Shown here in pieces: positions 1 through 8,070 of a stretch of 64,000 nucleotides of DNA (positions are counted from its first letter, which is position 1; each line of letters begins with the position of its first letter). Under the pieces are notes generated by a model. That model had not been told where the DNA came from. It saw nothing but the letters and a program-made list of their open reading frames with translations, and ran no database searches. The translations under genes and the position numbers were made by a program. The DNA is from a bacterium (GTDB taxonomy: Bacteria > Desulfobacterota > Deferrisomatia > Deferrisomatales > BM512). The stretch is from positions 62,001-126,000 of the forward strand of contig SCTA01000018.1 of the NCBI GenBank assembly GCA_004322275.1, written 5' to 3'.

Positions 1-2143
1 CTTCTTCGCTCGTCGCGTTTTCTTCGGTGGCTATCTTGTCCAGGAGGTCCGCGCAGCCGGCTTCCTCACCCCTCTTGCGGATGATATCGGCCATGGATTC
101 CTTGAGAGCCTTGGGGAGCCACGCGACGCGCAGGATGCCGCCCTCGGCGGAGACGAACTTCTTGGAGCCGATGTAGAACTTGGAGATTCCGACAAAGCCC
201 GGAATCTGGGAGCCGCCGCCGACCGTGCCCGCGAGGGTGGAGAAGGGCATGCCGCTGGGGGTCATGCCCGCGTAGTCGCGGTCAACGACCATGATGGCGT
301 TGGACATCGGCAGGAGGGCGACGATGGCCTCGAAGCAGCCGCAGGAGGTCATCGGGTTGTCCATGAGGGAGTAGGCGCTGAACTGCGGCACCGCCTCATG
401 GCTGTTCTGGTAGACGAAGGACTGGACTCCGATCCACTGGCCGAGGCGGGCGTCGATTACATCGCCCTTCTTGATGGGCTGGTTGGGGCCGGTGGGGGTT
501 ATTTCAAAGGCGGCCTTGCCGTCGAGCCAGTTGTAGGCGCCGCACAGGCCGGGACGCTCGGGGGTGATGACGCAGACGTGGTCCGGAGCGAAGGACTGGC
601 AAAGCGTGCAGCTGTAGTAGGTATCGACCGTCTCGTCGGTCATGGAGCCGAGGCGCTCTTCGCGTTCCCTGTAGGTGGCGCGGGCCTTTTCGAGGAGTTC
701 GGCGACCTTCGCCTTGTCGGTGTAGAGGGTGACCTGGACCTTGTCCACGATCTTGCCGAATTCGTTGTGGAACTTGGCGTGGAGGATCGTGCCGAAGTGC
801 TTGAGGCTGAGCCCCGCCGCGACGGACTTCTTGGATATGCGCATCCAGAGGATGTCGCGCTGGCCGATGTGGAGGATACCCTCCGCGCCGTTCAGGAGGT
901 GGTGCATCTGGCGTTCGAGGATGGGCTCGAAATCGGCCTGCATGTTTCTTCCGGCGACTTCCACCCAGATGGCGAAGTCGTGGACGGAGCCGGGAGCCAT
1001 GTCGGCGAGGTCGGGGCCGACGACGGTGAACTTGCCGTCCTCGACCTGGTCGAGGGGCTTCATCTGGCAGAACTCGAAGGCACTGGCCTTGGGTCCGCCG
1101 AGCTCGACGTGCATCGCGTCTCTGCCGATGCGCTCGCCTTCGTAGGCGGGCGAGTAGGAGACGGGAATGTCGATCTTGGTGATGTGGATCTTGAGACCGC
1201 GGACTTCGATCGCCTTCTGGACGATTTGGTCGTGCGGGATGTTGGAGACGACGTGCTCGTAGGTGCAGATACCGGTGACCAGAATCTCCGGAATGTCGGA
1301 ATCGGCGATGGTCGGGAAGCCGTAGTTGATGGCGCCCGCCGCGGCCGCGTACCACTCGTCGGTGACTTCGCCGAGTGCGACGACGAAGGCGAAGACGCGG
1401 TTCTTCTGGTAGCGGAGGATGCCGGCGTAGTCGCCGGGCTGTACGCCGCCGAAAGCGATGGCGGCGCGGGTGGCGAAGCCGACGGCGTGGATAGCCGCCG
1501 AGGTGTCTTTCCCGAAGGGCACGAGGCGGGTGGGCCAGCCGACCTGCACGCCGGCGTCGCGAAGCTGCTCGGCGAAGGTCTGTCCCTTGTGGGAACCGGC
1601 CATGAAGACGTAGATGCCCTTTTCCTGAAGTTCCTTGGCCATGGCGGCGGCGATTTCCTTGGTGGGAGCCGCGCCGACGATGGCTGCGAAACCGGGAGCG
1701 GAGCCATCGACGAATTCGACGCCGCGCTTTCTCATGATGATGTCGTCCGCGGCGCCGAGCCAGATGTTGTCATCGGTCGGGTCTTCGCCCAGGACGTAGG
1801 GAATCGGGGCTTCGAGATACTTGAGAGCCTCTTCCATGTCGAAGCAGAAGAGGGTCTGCATGCCCGCGTCGAGGCCGTGGCCAAGGTAGGGCACCCAGAG
1901 GTTTTCCGCGACCTTGGGCGGAAGCAGGGATTTGCACTTCGCAAGCACCGGGAGCATGTCGCCGAGCTTTTCGACCTTCATGCCGAGTATGCCGTAGATG
2001 ACCGGCAGGTAGTAAGCGGTGTTGGGAAGTTTGACTTCCTTTTCCGCGCCGTACTTCGCGATGGCGTCGTTAACTTTCTTTTCCACGCGGGCATAGATTT
2101 CGTGCGCCCCGCGGATAACTCCTGAAAGGATGATTTTAGACAT
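1..2143 (-). CDS. acsB: acetyl-CoA synthase catalytic subunit (CODH/ACS), 3' end cut by window
   Basis: Condenses a methyl group from the corrinoid iron-sulfur protein, CO and CoA into acetyl-CoA (or the reverse) at the Ni-Ni-[4Fe-4S] A cluster; cytoplasmic partner of CooS. About 714 residues are visible; the bacterial family is about 730, so only the last few residues are missing. The A-cluster ligands are present: C512, C515, C524 and C534 with the family spacing 3/9/10, and the C601-G-C603 motif that holds the two nickels. The N-terminal CODH-contacting domain is present, so this is the bacterial AcsB rather than the shorter archaeal CdhC. ATG start has a strong GGGAGG SD 8 nt upstream. 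It lies 21 bp after cooS and is last in the visible operon; acsC and acsE may follow beyond the left edge. Confidence 0.96.
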   Translation of the reverse strand, partial: MSKIILSGVIRGAHEIYARVEKKVNDAIAKYGAEKEVKLPNTAYYLPVIYGILGMKVEKLGDMLPVLAKCKSLLPPKVAENLWVPYLGHGLDAGMQTLFCFDMEEALKYLEAPIPYVLGEDPTDDNIWLGAADDIIMRKRGVEFVDGSAPGFAAIVGAAPTKEIAAAMAKELQEKGIYVFMAGSHKGQTFAEQLRDAGVQVGWPTRLVPFGKDTSAAIHAVGFATRAAIAFGGVQPGDYAGILRYQKNRVFAFVVALGEVTDEWYAAAAGAINYGFPTIADSDIPEILVTGICTYEHVVSNIPHDQIVQKAIEVRGLKIHITKIDIPVSYSPAYEGERIGRDAMHVELGGPKASAFEFCQMKPLDQVEDGKFTVVGPDLADMAPGSVHDFAIWVEVAGRNMQADFEPILERQMHHLLNGAEGILHIGQRDILWMRISKKSVAAGLSLKHFGTILHAKFHNEFGKIVDKVQVTLYTDKAKVAELLEKARATYREREERLGSMTDETVDTYYSCTLCQSFAPDHVCVITPERPGLCGAYNWLDGKAAFEITPTGPNQPIKKGDVIDARLGQWIGVQSFVYQNSHEAVPQFSAYSLMDNPMTSCGCFEAIVALLPMSNAIMVVDRDYAGMTPSGMPFSTLAGTVGGGSQIPGFVGISKFYIGSKKFVSAEGGILRVAWLPKALKESMADIIRKRGEEAGCADLLDKIATEENATSEE

Positions 2144-2164
2144 ATCTTAGGCCTCCCTGGTCCC

Positions 2165-4108
2165 TTAGAGCTGGCGGCGGGCTTCCATGTCGAAGAGCAC
2201 GCGCTCTTTCTGGACATGGATTCCGAGCGCCTGGCGCTTGCTGTCAATGTGGTCGATCATGAGCTGGGCCATCTTGTAGGGGTCCGTCTCAAAGGCCCAT
2301 TTGCCGCCGAGGTCCTGCTCGATGCCGTTGAAGATGTAGTCGGCGAACTTGGTTCCCTCGGTGACGGGGAAGGTTACGCCAAAGACGGTGAAGACGCCGC
2401 TGGCCACGAAGTAATGACCGATGGCGATAGCCTTTTCGCTCATGTACTCGGGAGCCGCTCCGGCGACGGGAAGGTCGGAGATGTCGTCGCCGAGACCGCC
2501 GGCGCGAACCATTTCGCAGACCGCTTCGAGGATGCGGCTGTTGTCTACGCAGGCGCCGGAGTGGAGGACGGGCGGCATGCCGACGGCCGCGCATACTTCC
2601 CGGAGGCCGGGGCCGCAGTACTTGAGGGCCGCCTCGGGCTGCATGAAGCCGAGCTTGGCCATCGCGATCGCGGAGCATCCCGTCTGGACGACGAGTACGT
2701 CGTTGCGGAGGAGTTCCTTGACCAGTTCGGCATGGACCCAGTCATGCTTGACGCGCGGGTTGTTGCAGCCGACGACGCCGGCTACGCCGCGTATCTTGCC
2801 GTTGATGATGTTGTCGTTGAGCGGGGTGTAGGAACCGCGGAAGGAGCCGCCGAGCATGTAGTTGATCGCTTCGTGCGAAAAACCGCCGATCATCTTGGTC
2901 TTCTTCGAGGGTATCTGGACCACGCCGCGATTCTTGAAGTTTTCGACGGCCTTCGTGACCAGCTCTACCCCGGCCTCGCGGGCGCCGTGCTCGCCGTGGA
3001 ACTCGACGTGCTCCGCGCCTTCGATCTTGCAGCGGTAGTTGGTGGTAATGAACTTGGTGTGGTAGCACTTGGAGAGCGGCACGAGGCCCATCTGGATGCA
3101 CTGCACGTCCACGAACATGGCATCGACGGCGCCGGTGATGATGGCGGAGTCGCACTGCATGAAGTTACCCGCGTGCGGAATACCGCGGCGGACGAGCTGC
3201 TCGTTGCCGGAGCAGCACATGCCGACCACGTTGATGCCCTCCGCGCCGACGGCCTTGGCCTTGGCGACCATTTCGGGGTCGGTGGAAAGGCGGCAGACCA
3301 TGTCGAGCATATGGGGTTCGTGGCCGTGCACCACGATGTTGACCATGTTCTTTTCGAGGACGCCGAGGTCAACCGTGGCCTCTATCGGCTTGGGGGTGCC
3401 GAACATTATGTCGGAAAGGCCCGTGGAGATCATGGAGCCGCCCCAGCCGTCGGCCAGAGCGCAGCGGGCAGCGCCCAGAACCAGGTTCTTGTAGTCCTGG
3501 TCAACGCCCATGTGGGTGCGGTGCATCATTTCGACGACTTCGCGATCGACGCCGCGGGGGAGAATGTTCAGATCCTGCCACTTCTGGAAGCGCTTCTTGG
3601 GGGCGCGGTCGAGAAGCTTGAGGTAGCCGTGCTGCTGGCCGAACTGGGCGAGGCACTTCTCGCCGAGCTCGATCGCGATGTCTTTTTGCTCGCGGCCTTC
3701 GGTGGCCACTCCCATGTCCTTTGCCATGCTCATGAGCTTGGGCACGTCGGTAATCGAATAGTCGGAATTTTCGCCCTTCGCAACGGAGAGGAAGAGCTCG
3801 GACATCTCGCGACCGTGGTCGGAGTGAGCGGCGGTGCCGGCTGCGACGATGCGGCCGAAGCCGCGGGCCTGGAAAACGTCGATGTTGGCGCCGCAGACGC
3901 CCACCTTCTCGTAAGGCGCCTTGCTCGAAAGACGGCAGGGACCCATGAAACAGTGCTTGCAGCAGGCCTGCAGCGCGCCGATCGGACAGGGTTTGATGTC
4001 GTCGGCGCGGTCGAACGCGGTGGATACGTTGTCCGCCCGCCCCTTGATTAGCATTTCCGTTGTGGACTCACATATTGTGATGTCCTTGATTTCACGCAAG
4101 TTCGCCAT
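2165..4108 (-). CDS. cooS/acsA: anaerobic Ni-Fe carbon monoxide dehydrogenase catalytic subunit
   Basis: Interconverts CO2 and CO, supplying CO to the acetyl-CoA synthase. 647 residues, normal for CooS/AcsA. The N-terminal cysteines match the family exactly: C41 and C49 (D cluster shared by the dimer) and C50, C53, C58, C72 (B cluster). C-cluster motifs follow: the HGHEP histidine, GMCCSG, DVQCIQ, GCNNP, TGCSAIAMA and HSGACVDN. Flanked by acsD (40 bp upstream) and acsB (21 bp downstream), so it works in the CODH/ACS complex rather than in a hydrogenase-linked CooS system; no CooF-type ferredoxin gene is next to it. ATG preceded by an extended SD containing GGGAGG. Confidence 0.97.
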   Translation of the reverse strand: MANLREIKDITICESTTEMLIKGRADNVSTAFDRADDIKPCPIGALQACCKHCFMGPCRLSSKAPYEKVGVCGANIDVFQARGFGRIVAAGTAAHSDHGREMSELFLSVAKGENSDYSITDVPKLMSMAKDMGVATEGREQKDIAIELGEKCLAQFGQQHGYLKLLDRAPKKRFQKWQDLNILPRGVDREVVEMMHRTHMGVDQDYKNLVLGAARCALADGWGGSMISTGLSDIMFGTPKPIEATVDLGVLEKNMVNIVVHGHEPHMLDMVCRLSTDPEMVAKAKAVGAEGINVVGMCCSGNEQLVRRGIPHAGNFMQCDSAIITGAVDAMFVDVQCIQMGLVPLSKCYHTKFITTNYRCKIEGAEHVEFHGEHGAREAGVELVTKAVENFKNRGVVQIPSKKTKMIGGFSHEAINYMLGGSFRGSYTPLNDNIINGKIRGVAGVVGCNNPRVKHDWVHAELVKELLRNDVLVVQTGCSAIAMAKLGFMQPEAALKYCGPGLREVCAAVGMPPVLHSGACVDNSRILEAVCEMVRAGGLGDDISDLPVAGAAPEYMSEKAIAIGHYFVASGVFTVFGVTFPVTEGTKFADYIFNGIEQDLGGKWAFETDPYKMAQLMIDHIDSKRQALGIHVQKERVLFDMEARRQL

Positions 4109-4148
4109 ATCCTTTTAACCTCCCTGGAGGGGATTTTCGACGCCGGCC

Positions 4149-5099
4149 TTAAGCCATAACGTCGTTGATGACTTTTTTAATTACGCGCACCGTTTCGGGG
4201 TGACGCAGGATCAGGATGTCCGCTCCGGCCGCGAGGAGGTCGGTCGCAGTGATGATTTCCCAGAGGACGCCGCGCTTGGCGATGTTGCCGAAGGTGGGCT
4301 CGTCTTTTTCGCTGATGTTGGCCTCGCGGGTCTTCCATGCGTACTTGGCCACGTCGCAGATGACGGGAAGCTGCATCTTGTCGTCGCCCTGTTTGAGGCC
4401 GGTGAGGCGCATGCGCTCGATGACCGAGTAGGAGTACTCGATGCCGTAGCCGAGGGCGCCGGTTGAGGGATCCATTATCAGCTTGTCGTTCTTGACGCCG
4501 AGGTTGCCGAGCAGGATGTTGAGCTGCTTGGCCATGTTGACGTCGATCGGGGTCTGGGCGACAAGCGTGTGGCCGTAAGCGATGACCGCGCCGCCGATCT
4601 TCTTGTAGTTGTCTTCGACCGCGGGGCCGAGGACGAGGTTCATGCCCTCGCAGGCTTCGGCGACGGCGGAAAGGAGTTCCGCGTCCTTTTCGCTGTTCTC
4701 GCAGCCCCAGACGATGAGGGGGACGTTGATGGCTCCGGCGACTTTCTTGACGGTTTCGACCGCCTCGGCGGTGCTGGTGTTGAGGCCGTTGGGGTCGCAG
4801 GAAGCCAGTTGCAGACATATGAGGTCCGCCCCGTTCTTCTCGATGTTCTTTTTCGCCCATGCTACGGGGTCTCCGATGACGTCGGCGAAGGGGGCCTTCG
4901 CTTCTTCGGCCCAGTTGGCGGTGATGGCGGCCTTGTCGAAGACTTCCATCGCCACCAGCGCGCGGTTCGGAACGGTCCCCTCGAAATTGCACAGGGGCAT
5001 TACGTTCTGGCCGCCCACCTTCAACGCCTTGCCACCACTCCCCACGGCGATCTCTCTGATGGACCCGGCGTAGGAGTCTTTGGGAATTTCAAATGCCAT
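4149..5099 (-). CDS. acsD: corrinoid iron-sulfur protein small subunit (CODH/ACS delta)
   Basis: TIM-barrel small subunit of the corrinoid iron-sulfur protein that carries the methyl group from methyl-tetrahydrofolate to acetyl-CoA synthase. 316 residues against about 320 in the family. Recognisable segments include the N-terminal MAFEIPKDSY region, NRALVAMEVFD and the C-terminal ADILILRHPETV. An in-frame ATG lies 6 codons upstream, but AAAGGAGAGAGCACC sits just before the ATG at 5099, which is chosen. The large subunit (acsC) carrying the [4Fe-4S] cluster and corrinoid, and the methyltransferase acsE, are not in the window. Gap to upstream cooC is 70 bp. Confidence 0.93.
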   Translation of the reverse strand: MAFEIPKDSYAGSIREIAVGSGGKALKVGGQNVMPLCNFEGTVPNRALVAMEVFDKAAITANWAEEAKAPFADVIGDPVAWAKKNIEKNGADLICLQLASCDPNGLNTSTAEAVETVKKVAGAINVPLIVWGCENSEKDAELLSAVAEACEGMNLVLGPAVEDNYKKIGGAVIAYGHTLVAQTPIDVNMAKQLNILLGNLGVKNDKLIMDPSTGALGYGIEYSYSVIERMRLTGLKQGDDKMQLPVICDVAKYAWKTREANISEKDEPTFGNIAKRGVLWEIITATDLLAAGADILILRHPETVRVIKKVINDVMA

Positions 5100-5169
5100 G
5101 GTGCTCTCTCCTTTCATCCGTCGGCTTTAAATTTTTGCCAAACGGTCAAGTAAAAAAACGTCGGAGCCG

Positions 5170-5931
5170 CTATTTTTGCGGCCCCTCCACATTCAGGTAT
5201 TTGTCCATAATCTTCCCCACCGCCACAACCGCCGGGGAATCGTCCGGCAGAAGGAAGGTGGCCTTGCCTTCGAGATCGTATCTGTAGACGTTCGGGTCGT
5301 TCGGGATGACCCCGGCCAGTTCGAGGCCGATCTTTTCAATCTCTTTTTTGGTCGCTTCTTCGAGTTCGCCGGGAACCCTGTTGATGATGAGGGCTATCTT
5401 CCCGATCTTGAGCTTCAACTCCCCGACGAGGTCCCTGATGCGCCCCGCCGCCTGTATCCCCCTTACCGAGGAGTCGGTGACGGCGAACATGAGATTCATG
5501 TTGTGTGTCGTCCGGCGGCTCAGGTGCTCCATCCCCGCTTCGTTGTCGAGGACGACGTACTTGTAGTTGTCCGCCATCTCGTCGACGTATTTTTTGCAAA
5601 GGGTGTTGGCGTAGCAGTAACAGCCCGGCCCCTCGGGCCGCCCCATGCATATGAGGTCGTACCCCTCGCCCTCTATCAGGCACTCCTGGGTACGGTAGTT
5701 TATGTAGGCGTCCTTGGTCATCCCGGCGGGAGTGGCGCCGAGCCCTTCGCGTATCTGGCCTACCGTCTGATGCACCCCTATGCCGAGAACCTCGTTCAGG
5801 TTCATGTTCGCGTCGGCGTCTACCGCCAGAATCCTGCCGTTCTTAAGGCCGATAAGGTGGCGGATGATGAGGCCGGTGACGGTGGTCTTTCCGGTGCCGC
5901 CTTTGCCGGCTACTGCTATATTGAAACTCAA
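5170..5931 (-). CDS. cooC: CooC/AcsF-type nickel-insertion ATPase
   Basis: MinD-like P-loop ATPase that loads nickel during maturation of CODH and/or acetyl-CoA synthase. 253 residues. A deviant Walker A motif (GKGGTGKTT, residues 9-17) opens the protein, followed by the VDADAN switch. The nickel-binding CxC pair characteristic of CooC is seen at C104-Y-C106. It lies inside the Wood-Ljungdahl operon between the RACo-type activator and acsD. The sequence does not decide whether CODH or ACS is the client (CooC versus AcsF). Confidence 0.94.
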   Translation of the reverse strand: MSFNIAVAGKGGTGKTTVTGLIIRHLIGLKNGRILAVDADANMNLNEVLGIGVHQTVGQIREGLGATPAGMTKDAYINYRTQECLIEGEGYDLICMGRPEGPGCYCYANTLCKKYVDEMADNYKYVVLDNEAGMEHLSRRTTHNMNLMFAVTDSSVRGIQAAGRIRDLVGELKLKIGKIALIINRVPGELEEATKKEIEKIGLELAGVIPNDPNVYRYDLEGKATFLLPDDSPAVVAVGKIMDKYLNVEGPQK

Positions 5932-5955
5932 GATCTTTAAAACCTTTCTTTTTTC

Positions 5956-5992
5956 AGGTTGTTGAAAAACTGCTGCGACTTTTCAACAACCT
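5956..5992. repeat. Short inverted repeat (13-bp stem), deletion form of the parA/parB element
   Basis: Perfect 13-bp arms (AGGTTGTTGAAAA / TTTTCAACAACCT) with an 11-nt loop, starting 3 bp after the RACo stop on the minus strand. Positions 5956-5978 are identical to 57235-57257, the left end of the 140-bp element between parA and parB; the right arm matches its other end. It has no U tract on the minus strand, so termination is doubtful; mRNA processing or 3'-end protection is possible. Confidence 0.8.
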
Positions 5993-5994
5993 CC

Positions 5995-7983
5995 TTATGG
6001 ATTCTCCTGCGGGTGCGCCCGCCGGATCTCGCCGAGGAGTTTGTTTGTCTCCTCCAGTTTTTTCGCCCGCAGCGGAAACTCTTCCATCCTCGTGTGGGGG
6101 AGAAAAAGCGCCGCCACGTATTCTTCCATGTAAATTCTCGATACGGAGAGCTCGATGTTCGTAATCATCGAACCTATCTGCTCCGCCTCGGCCACCTTGC
6201 CCGACCAGAGGCAGGCTATCCTGCAACCTTCAAGGCTGGTGTTTCCGCCGTAGCTGACCTTGGAGGGCTCGACCTCCGGCAGAAGGCCTATCGTCATAGC
6301 CTTCTCAACGTCTATGTACTGCCCGAAGCCGCCGGCGATTATTATCTTCTGAACGTCGCCGAAGTGCAGCCCGACCGATTTTAAAAGCACCGAGCAGGCG
6401 GCGTAAATCGAGGCTTTGGTCCTTATGAGGTTGTCGATATCCGGCTCGGTTATCGTCAGGTCCTCTTCGAGCTGGCTGTCCTCCGCCTTGCAGAGGACGT
6501 ATTCCCAGCCCCCTTCCCCCTCGCGGATTCTCCAGGTCACGCCGGAGAGCTCGCGGTTGAATTTCCCGTTCTGGGAGATGAGGCCGCACTGCTGAAGCTC
6601 CGCTATGCAGTCGATCATTCCGGAGCCGCATATACCCTTGGGTTTTTGCTGGCCTATGGTCATGAACATCGGCTCGAGATCCAGGGGGTTTATCCTGACC
6701 TGCTCTATCGCGCCGTAGGAGGCTCTCATTCCGAACTTCACGCCGCCGCCCTCGAAGGCGGGCCCGGCGGAGGCGGAGGCCGAGACCATCCAGTCCTTGT
6801 TCCCTATGACTATCTCCCCGTTGGTGCCCACGTCCATGAAGAGGGTAAGCTCGTCGTGGAGGTGCATCTGGGTGGCCAGCACCCCGGCGGTTATGTCGCC
6901 GCCGACGTAGGAGGCGACGCAGGGCATGGCGTAAGCCAGAGTCCTCGGGGTGAGCTCGATTCCCAGTTCCGAGGCGGGGAAGACCGGGAAGAGATTCGCC
7001 GCCGGGACGTAGGGGGCCTCCCTGATGTACCTGGGGTAGATGCCCAGTATAAGCTGCGTCATCGTGGTATTTCCGCCGAGTACGAGGTGGGTGACCTCCT
7101 CTCGCAAAACTCCCGTTTTGTCAAAGACCTCTTTTAAAACCTCGTTGACGGTCTTTACCGCGCGCTTCTGGAGAATCTCCAGCCCGCCCGGCTTTATCGC
7201 GTGGACGATGCGGGTGATAACGTCCTCGCCCATCGACATCTGCGCGTTGTATTCGGCGGCCTTCGCCAGCTTCTCTCCGGTGAAGGCGTTGACGAGCTGC
7301 GCGTGGATGGTCGTCGTGCCGATGTCAACCGCGAGAGCGTAGGCGTTTTTTCTGGTGTCTCCGGGCTCGACCCGGAGTATCCGGTTTCCGCACCGTCCGG
7401 TAAGGACCGTCGCGGTAACCTTCCACTCGCCTTCTCTCAGGACTTTGGGGAGAGAGCGTATCATCTCCATCTCACCCAAGACCTGATCAATCCTGTAATC
7501 CCGCTTCAGCGCCTGCGCGAGGCGCCCCATGTCGGAGATGTTGTCACCCTCCGAAGGGGGCGTAAGCTCCAGGAAGTACTTTCTGACGAGCGGTTCCGGC
7601 GGAACCGTCTCGTACTCCGCTCCCCAGTGCTTCTCCGCAAGGACATGGTCCTGGCCCGTCCCCCTGAGCCTCGCCAAAACGCCCTTTTCATGGCGGGATT
7701 CTATGGGCACCTCTACGACGAGATCGCCTGTTACGCGCGTCCGGCAGGCGAGGCGATAACCCTCCTCCCACTGCTCGTCCGATATTTTCGCCGACCTGTC
7801 GGCTTCGTATTCGCCTTCAAGGATCTTGACCTTGCACTTGCCGCAGGTCCCGGACCCTCCGCAGGAGGCGTTGACGTGAACCCCCGCCACCAGAGCTACC
7901 CGAAGGAGGTTCTCAGCTTCCGCGAATACGTCAACCGAAACACCGTCCGGCATGAACCGCACGGTGTGCTTCGTTTTGGGCAC
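5995..7983 (-). CDS. RACo-type reductive activator of the corrinoid iron-sulfur protein (2Fe-2S + ASKHA ATPase)
   Basis: Reactivates corrinoid protein that has been oxidised to Co(II), using ATP and an electron from its own [2Fe-2S] cluster. 662 residues. The N-terminal plant-type ferredoxin domain has C41, C47, C50 and C80 (CGGSGTCGKC plus a distal cysteine). The rest is the RACo linker/ASKHA domain, with phosphate motifs such as DIGTTTIHAQL, DVGTNGEIV and GGFGQYI. GTG start with GGGAG SD 9 nt upstream. It sits between fhs and cooC, consistent with a role on the corrinoid protein of this operon; related DUF4445 proteins also serve other corrinoid methyltransferases. Confidence 0.92.
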   Translation of the reverse strand: MPKTKHTVRFMPDGVSVDVFAEAENLLRVALVAGVHVNASCGGSGTCGKCKVKILEGEYEADRSAKISDEQWEEGYRLACRTRVTGDLVVEVPIESRHEKGVLARLRGTGQDHVLAEKHWGAEYETVPPEPLVRKYFLELTPPSEGDNISDMGRLAQALKRDYRIDQVLGEMEMIRSLPKVLREGEWKVTATVLTGRCGNRILRVEPGDTRKNAYALAVDIGTTTIHAQLVNAFTGEKLAKAAEYNAQMSMGEDVITRIVHAIKPGGLEILQKRAVKTVNEVLKEVFDKTGVLREEVTHLVLGGNTTMTQLILGIYPRYIREAPYVPAANLFPVFPASELGIELTPRTLAYAMPCVASYVGGDITAGVLATQMHLHDELTLFMDVGTNGEIVIGNKDWMVSASASAGPAFEGGGVKFGMRASYGAIEQVRINPLDLEPMFMTIGQQKPKGICGSGMIDCIAELQQCGLISQNGKFNRELSGVTWRIREGEGGWEYVLCKAEDSQLEEDLTITEPDIDNLIRTKASIYAACSVLLKSVGLHFGDVQKIIIAGGFGQYIDVEKAMTIGLLPEVEPSKVSYGGNTSLEGCRIACLWSGKVAEAEQIGSMITNIELSVSRIYMEEYVAALFLPHTRMEEFPLRAKKLEETNKLLGEIRRAHPQENP

Positions 7984-8010
7984 TTATAAAAACTCCCGCA
8001 GGGGAGGTTA

Positions 8011-8037
8011 CGCGGGGCGGCACCCTGCCGCCCCGCG
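8011..8037. other. Strong intercistronic hairpin between fhs and RACo gene
   Basis: Perfect 12-bp GC-rich stem (CGCGGGGCGGCA and its complement) with a CCC/GGG loop in the 87-bp gap between fhs and the RACo gene. No T tract follows on the minus strand, so it is not a canonical terminator; likely a processing, stability or attenuation hairpin separating fhs expression from the distal genes. Confidence 0.75.
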
Positions 8038-8070
8038 CCAGTCAAAACTGCGACCTTACTGCTTTATGAC

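Noticed and set aside
398-2125. 575-residue plus-strand open frame opposite acsB
   Set aside because: Antisense shadow of a high-GC gene: composition rich in V/G/D/A, no SD, no domain, while the minus strand carries all A-cluster cysteines.
2216-4051. 611-residue plus-strand open frame opposite cooS
   Set aside because: Antisense shadow; the minus strand gene has every CODH ligand.
8011-8037. fhs-RACo hairpin as an intrinsic terminator
   Set aside because: No T tract on the transcribed side; the downstream genes belong to the same pathway and strand.
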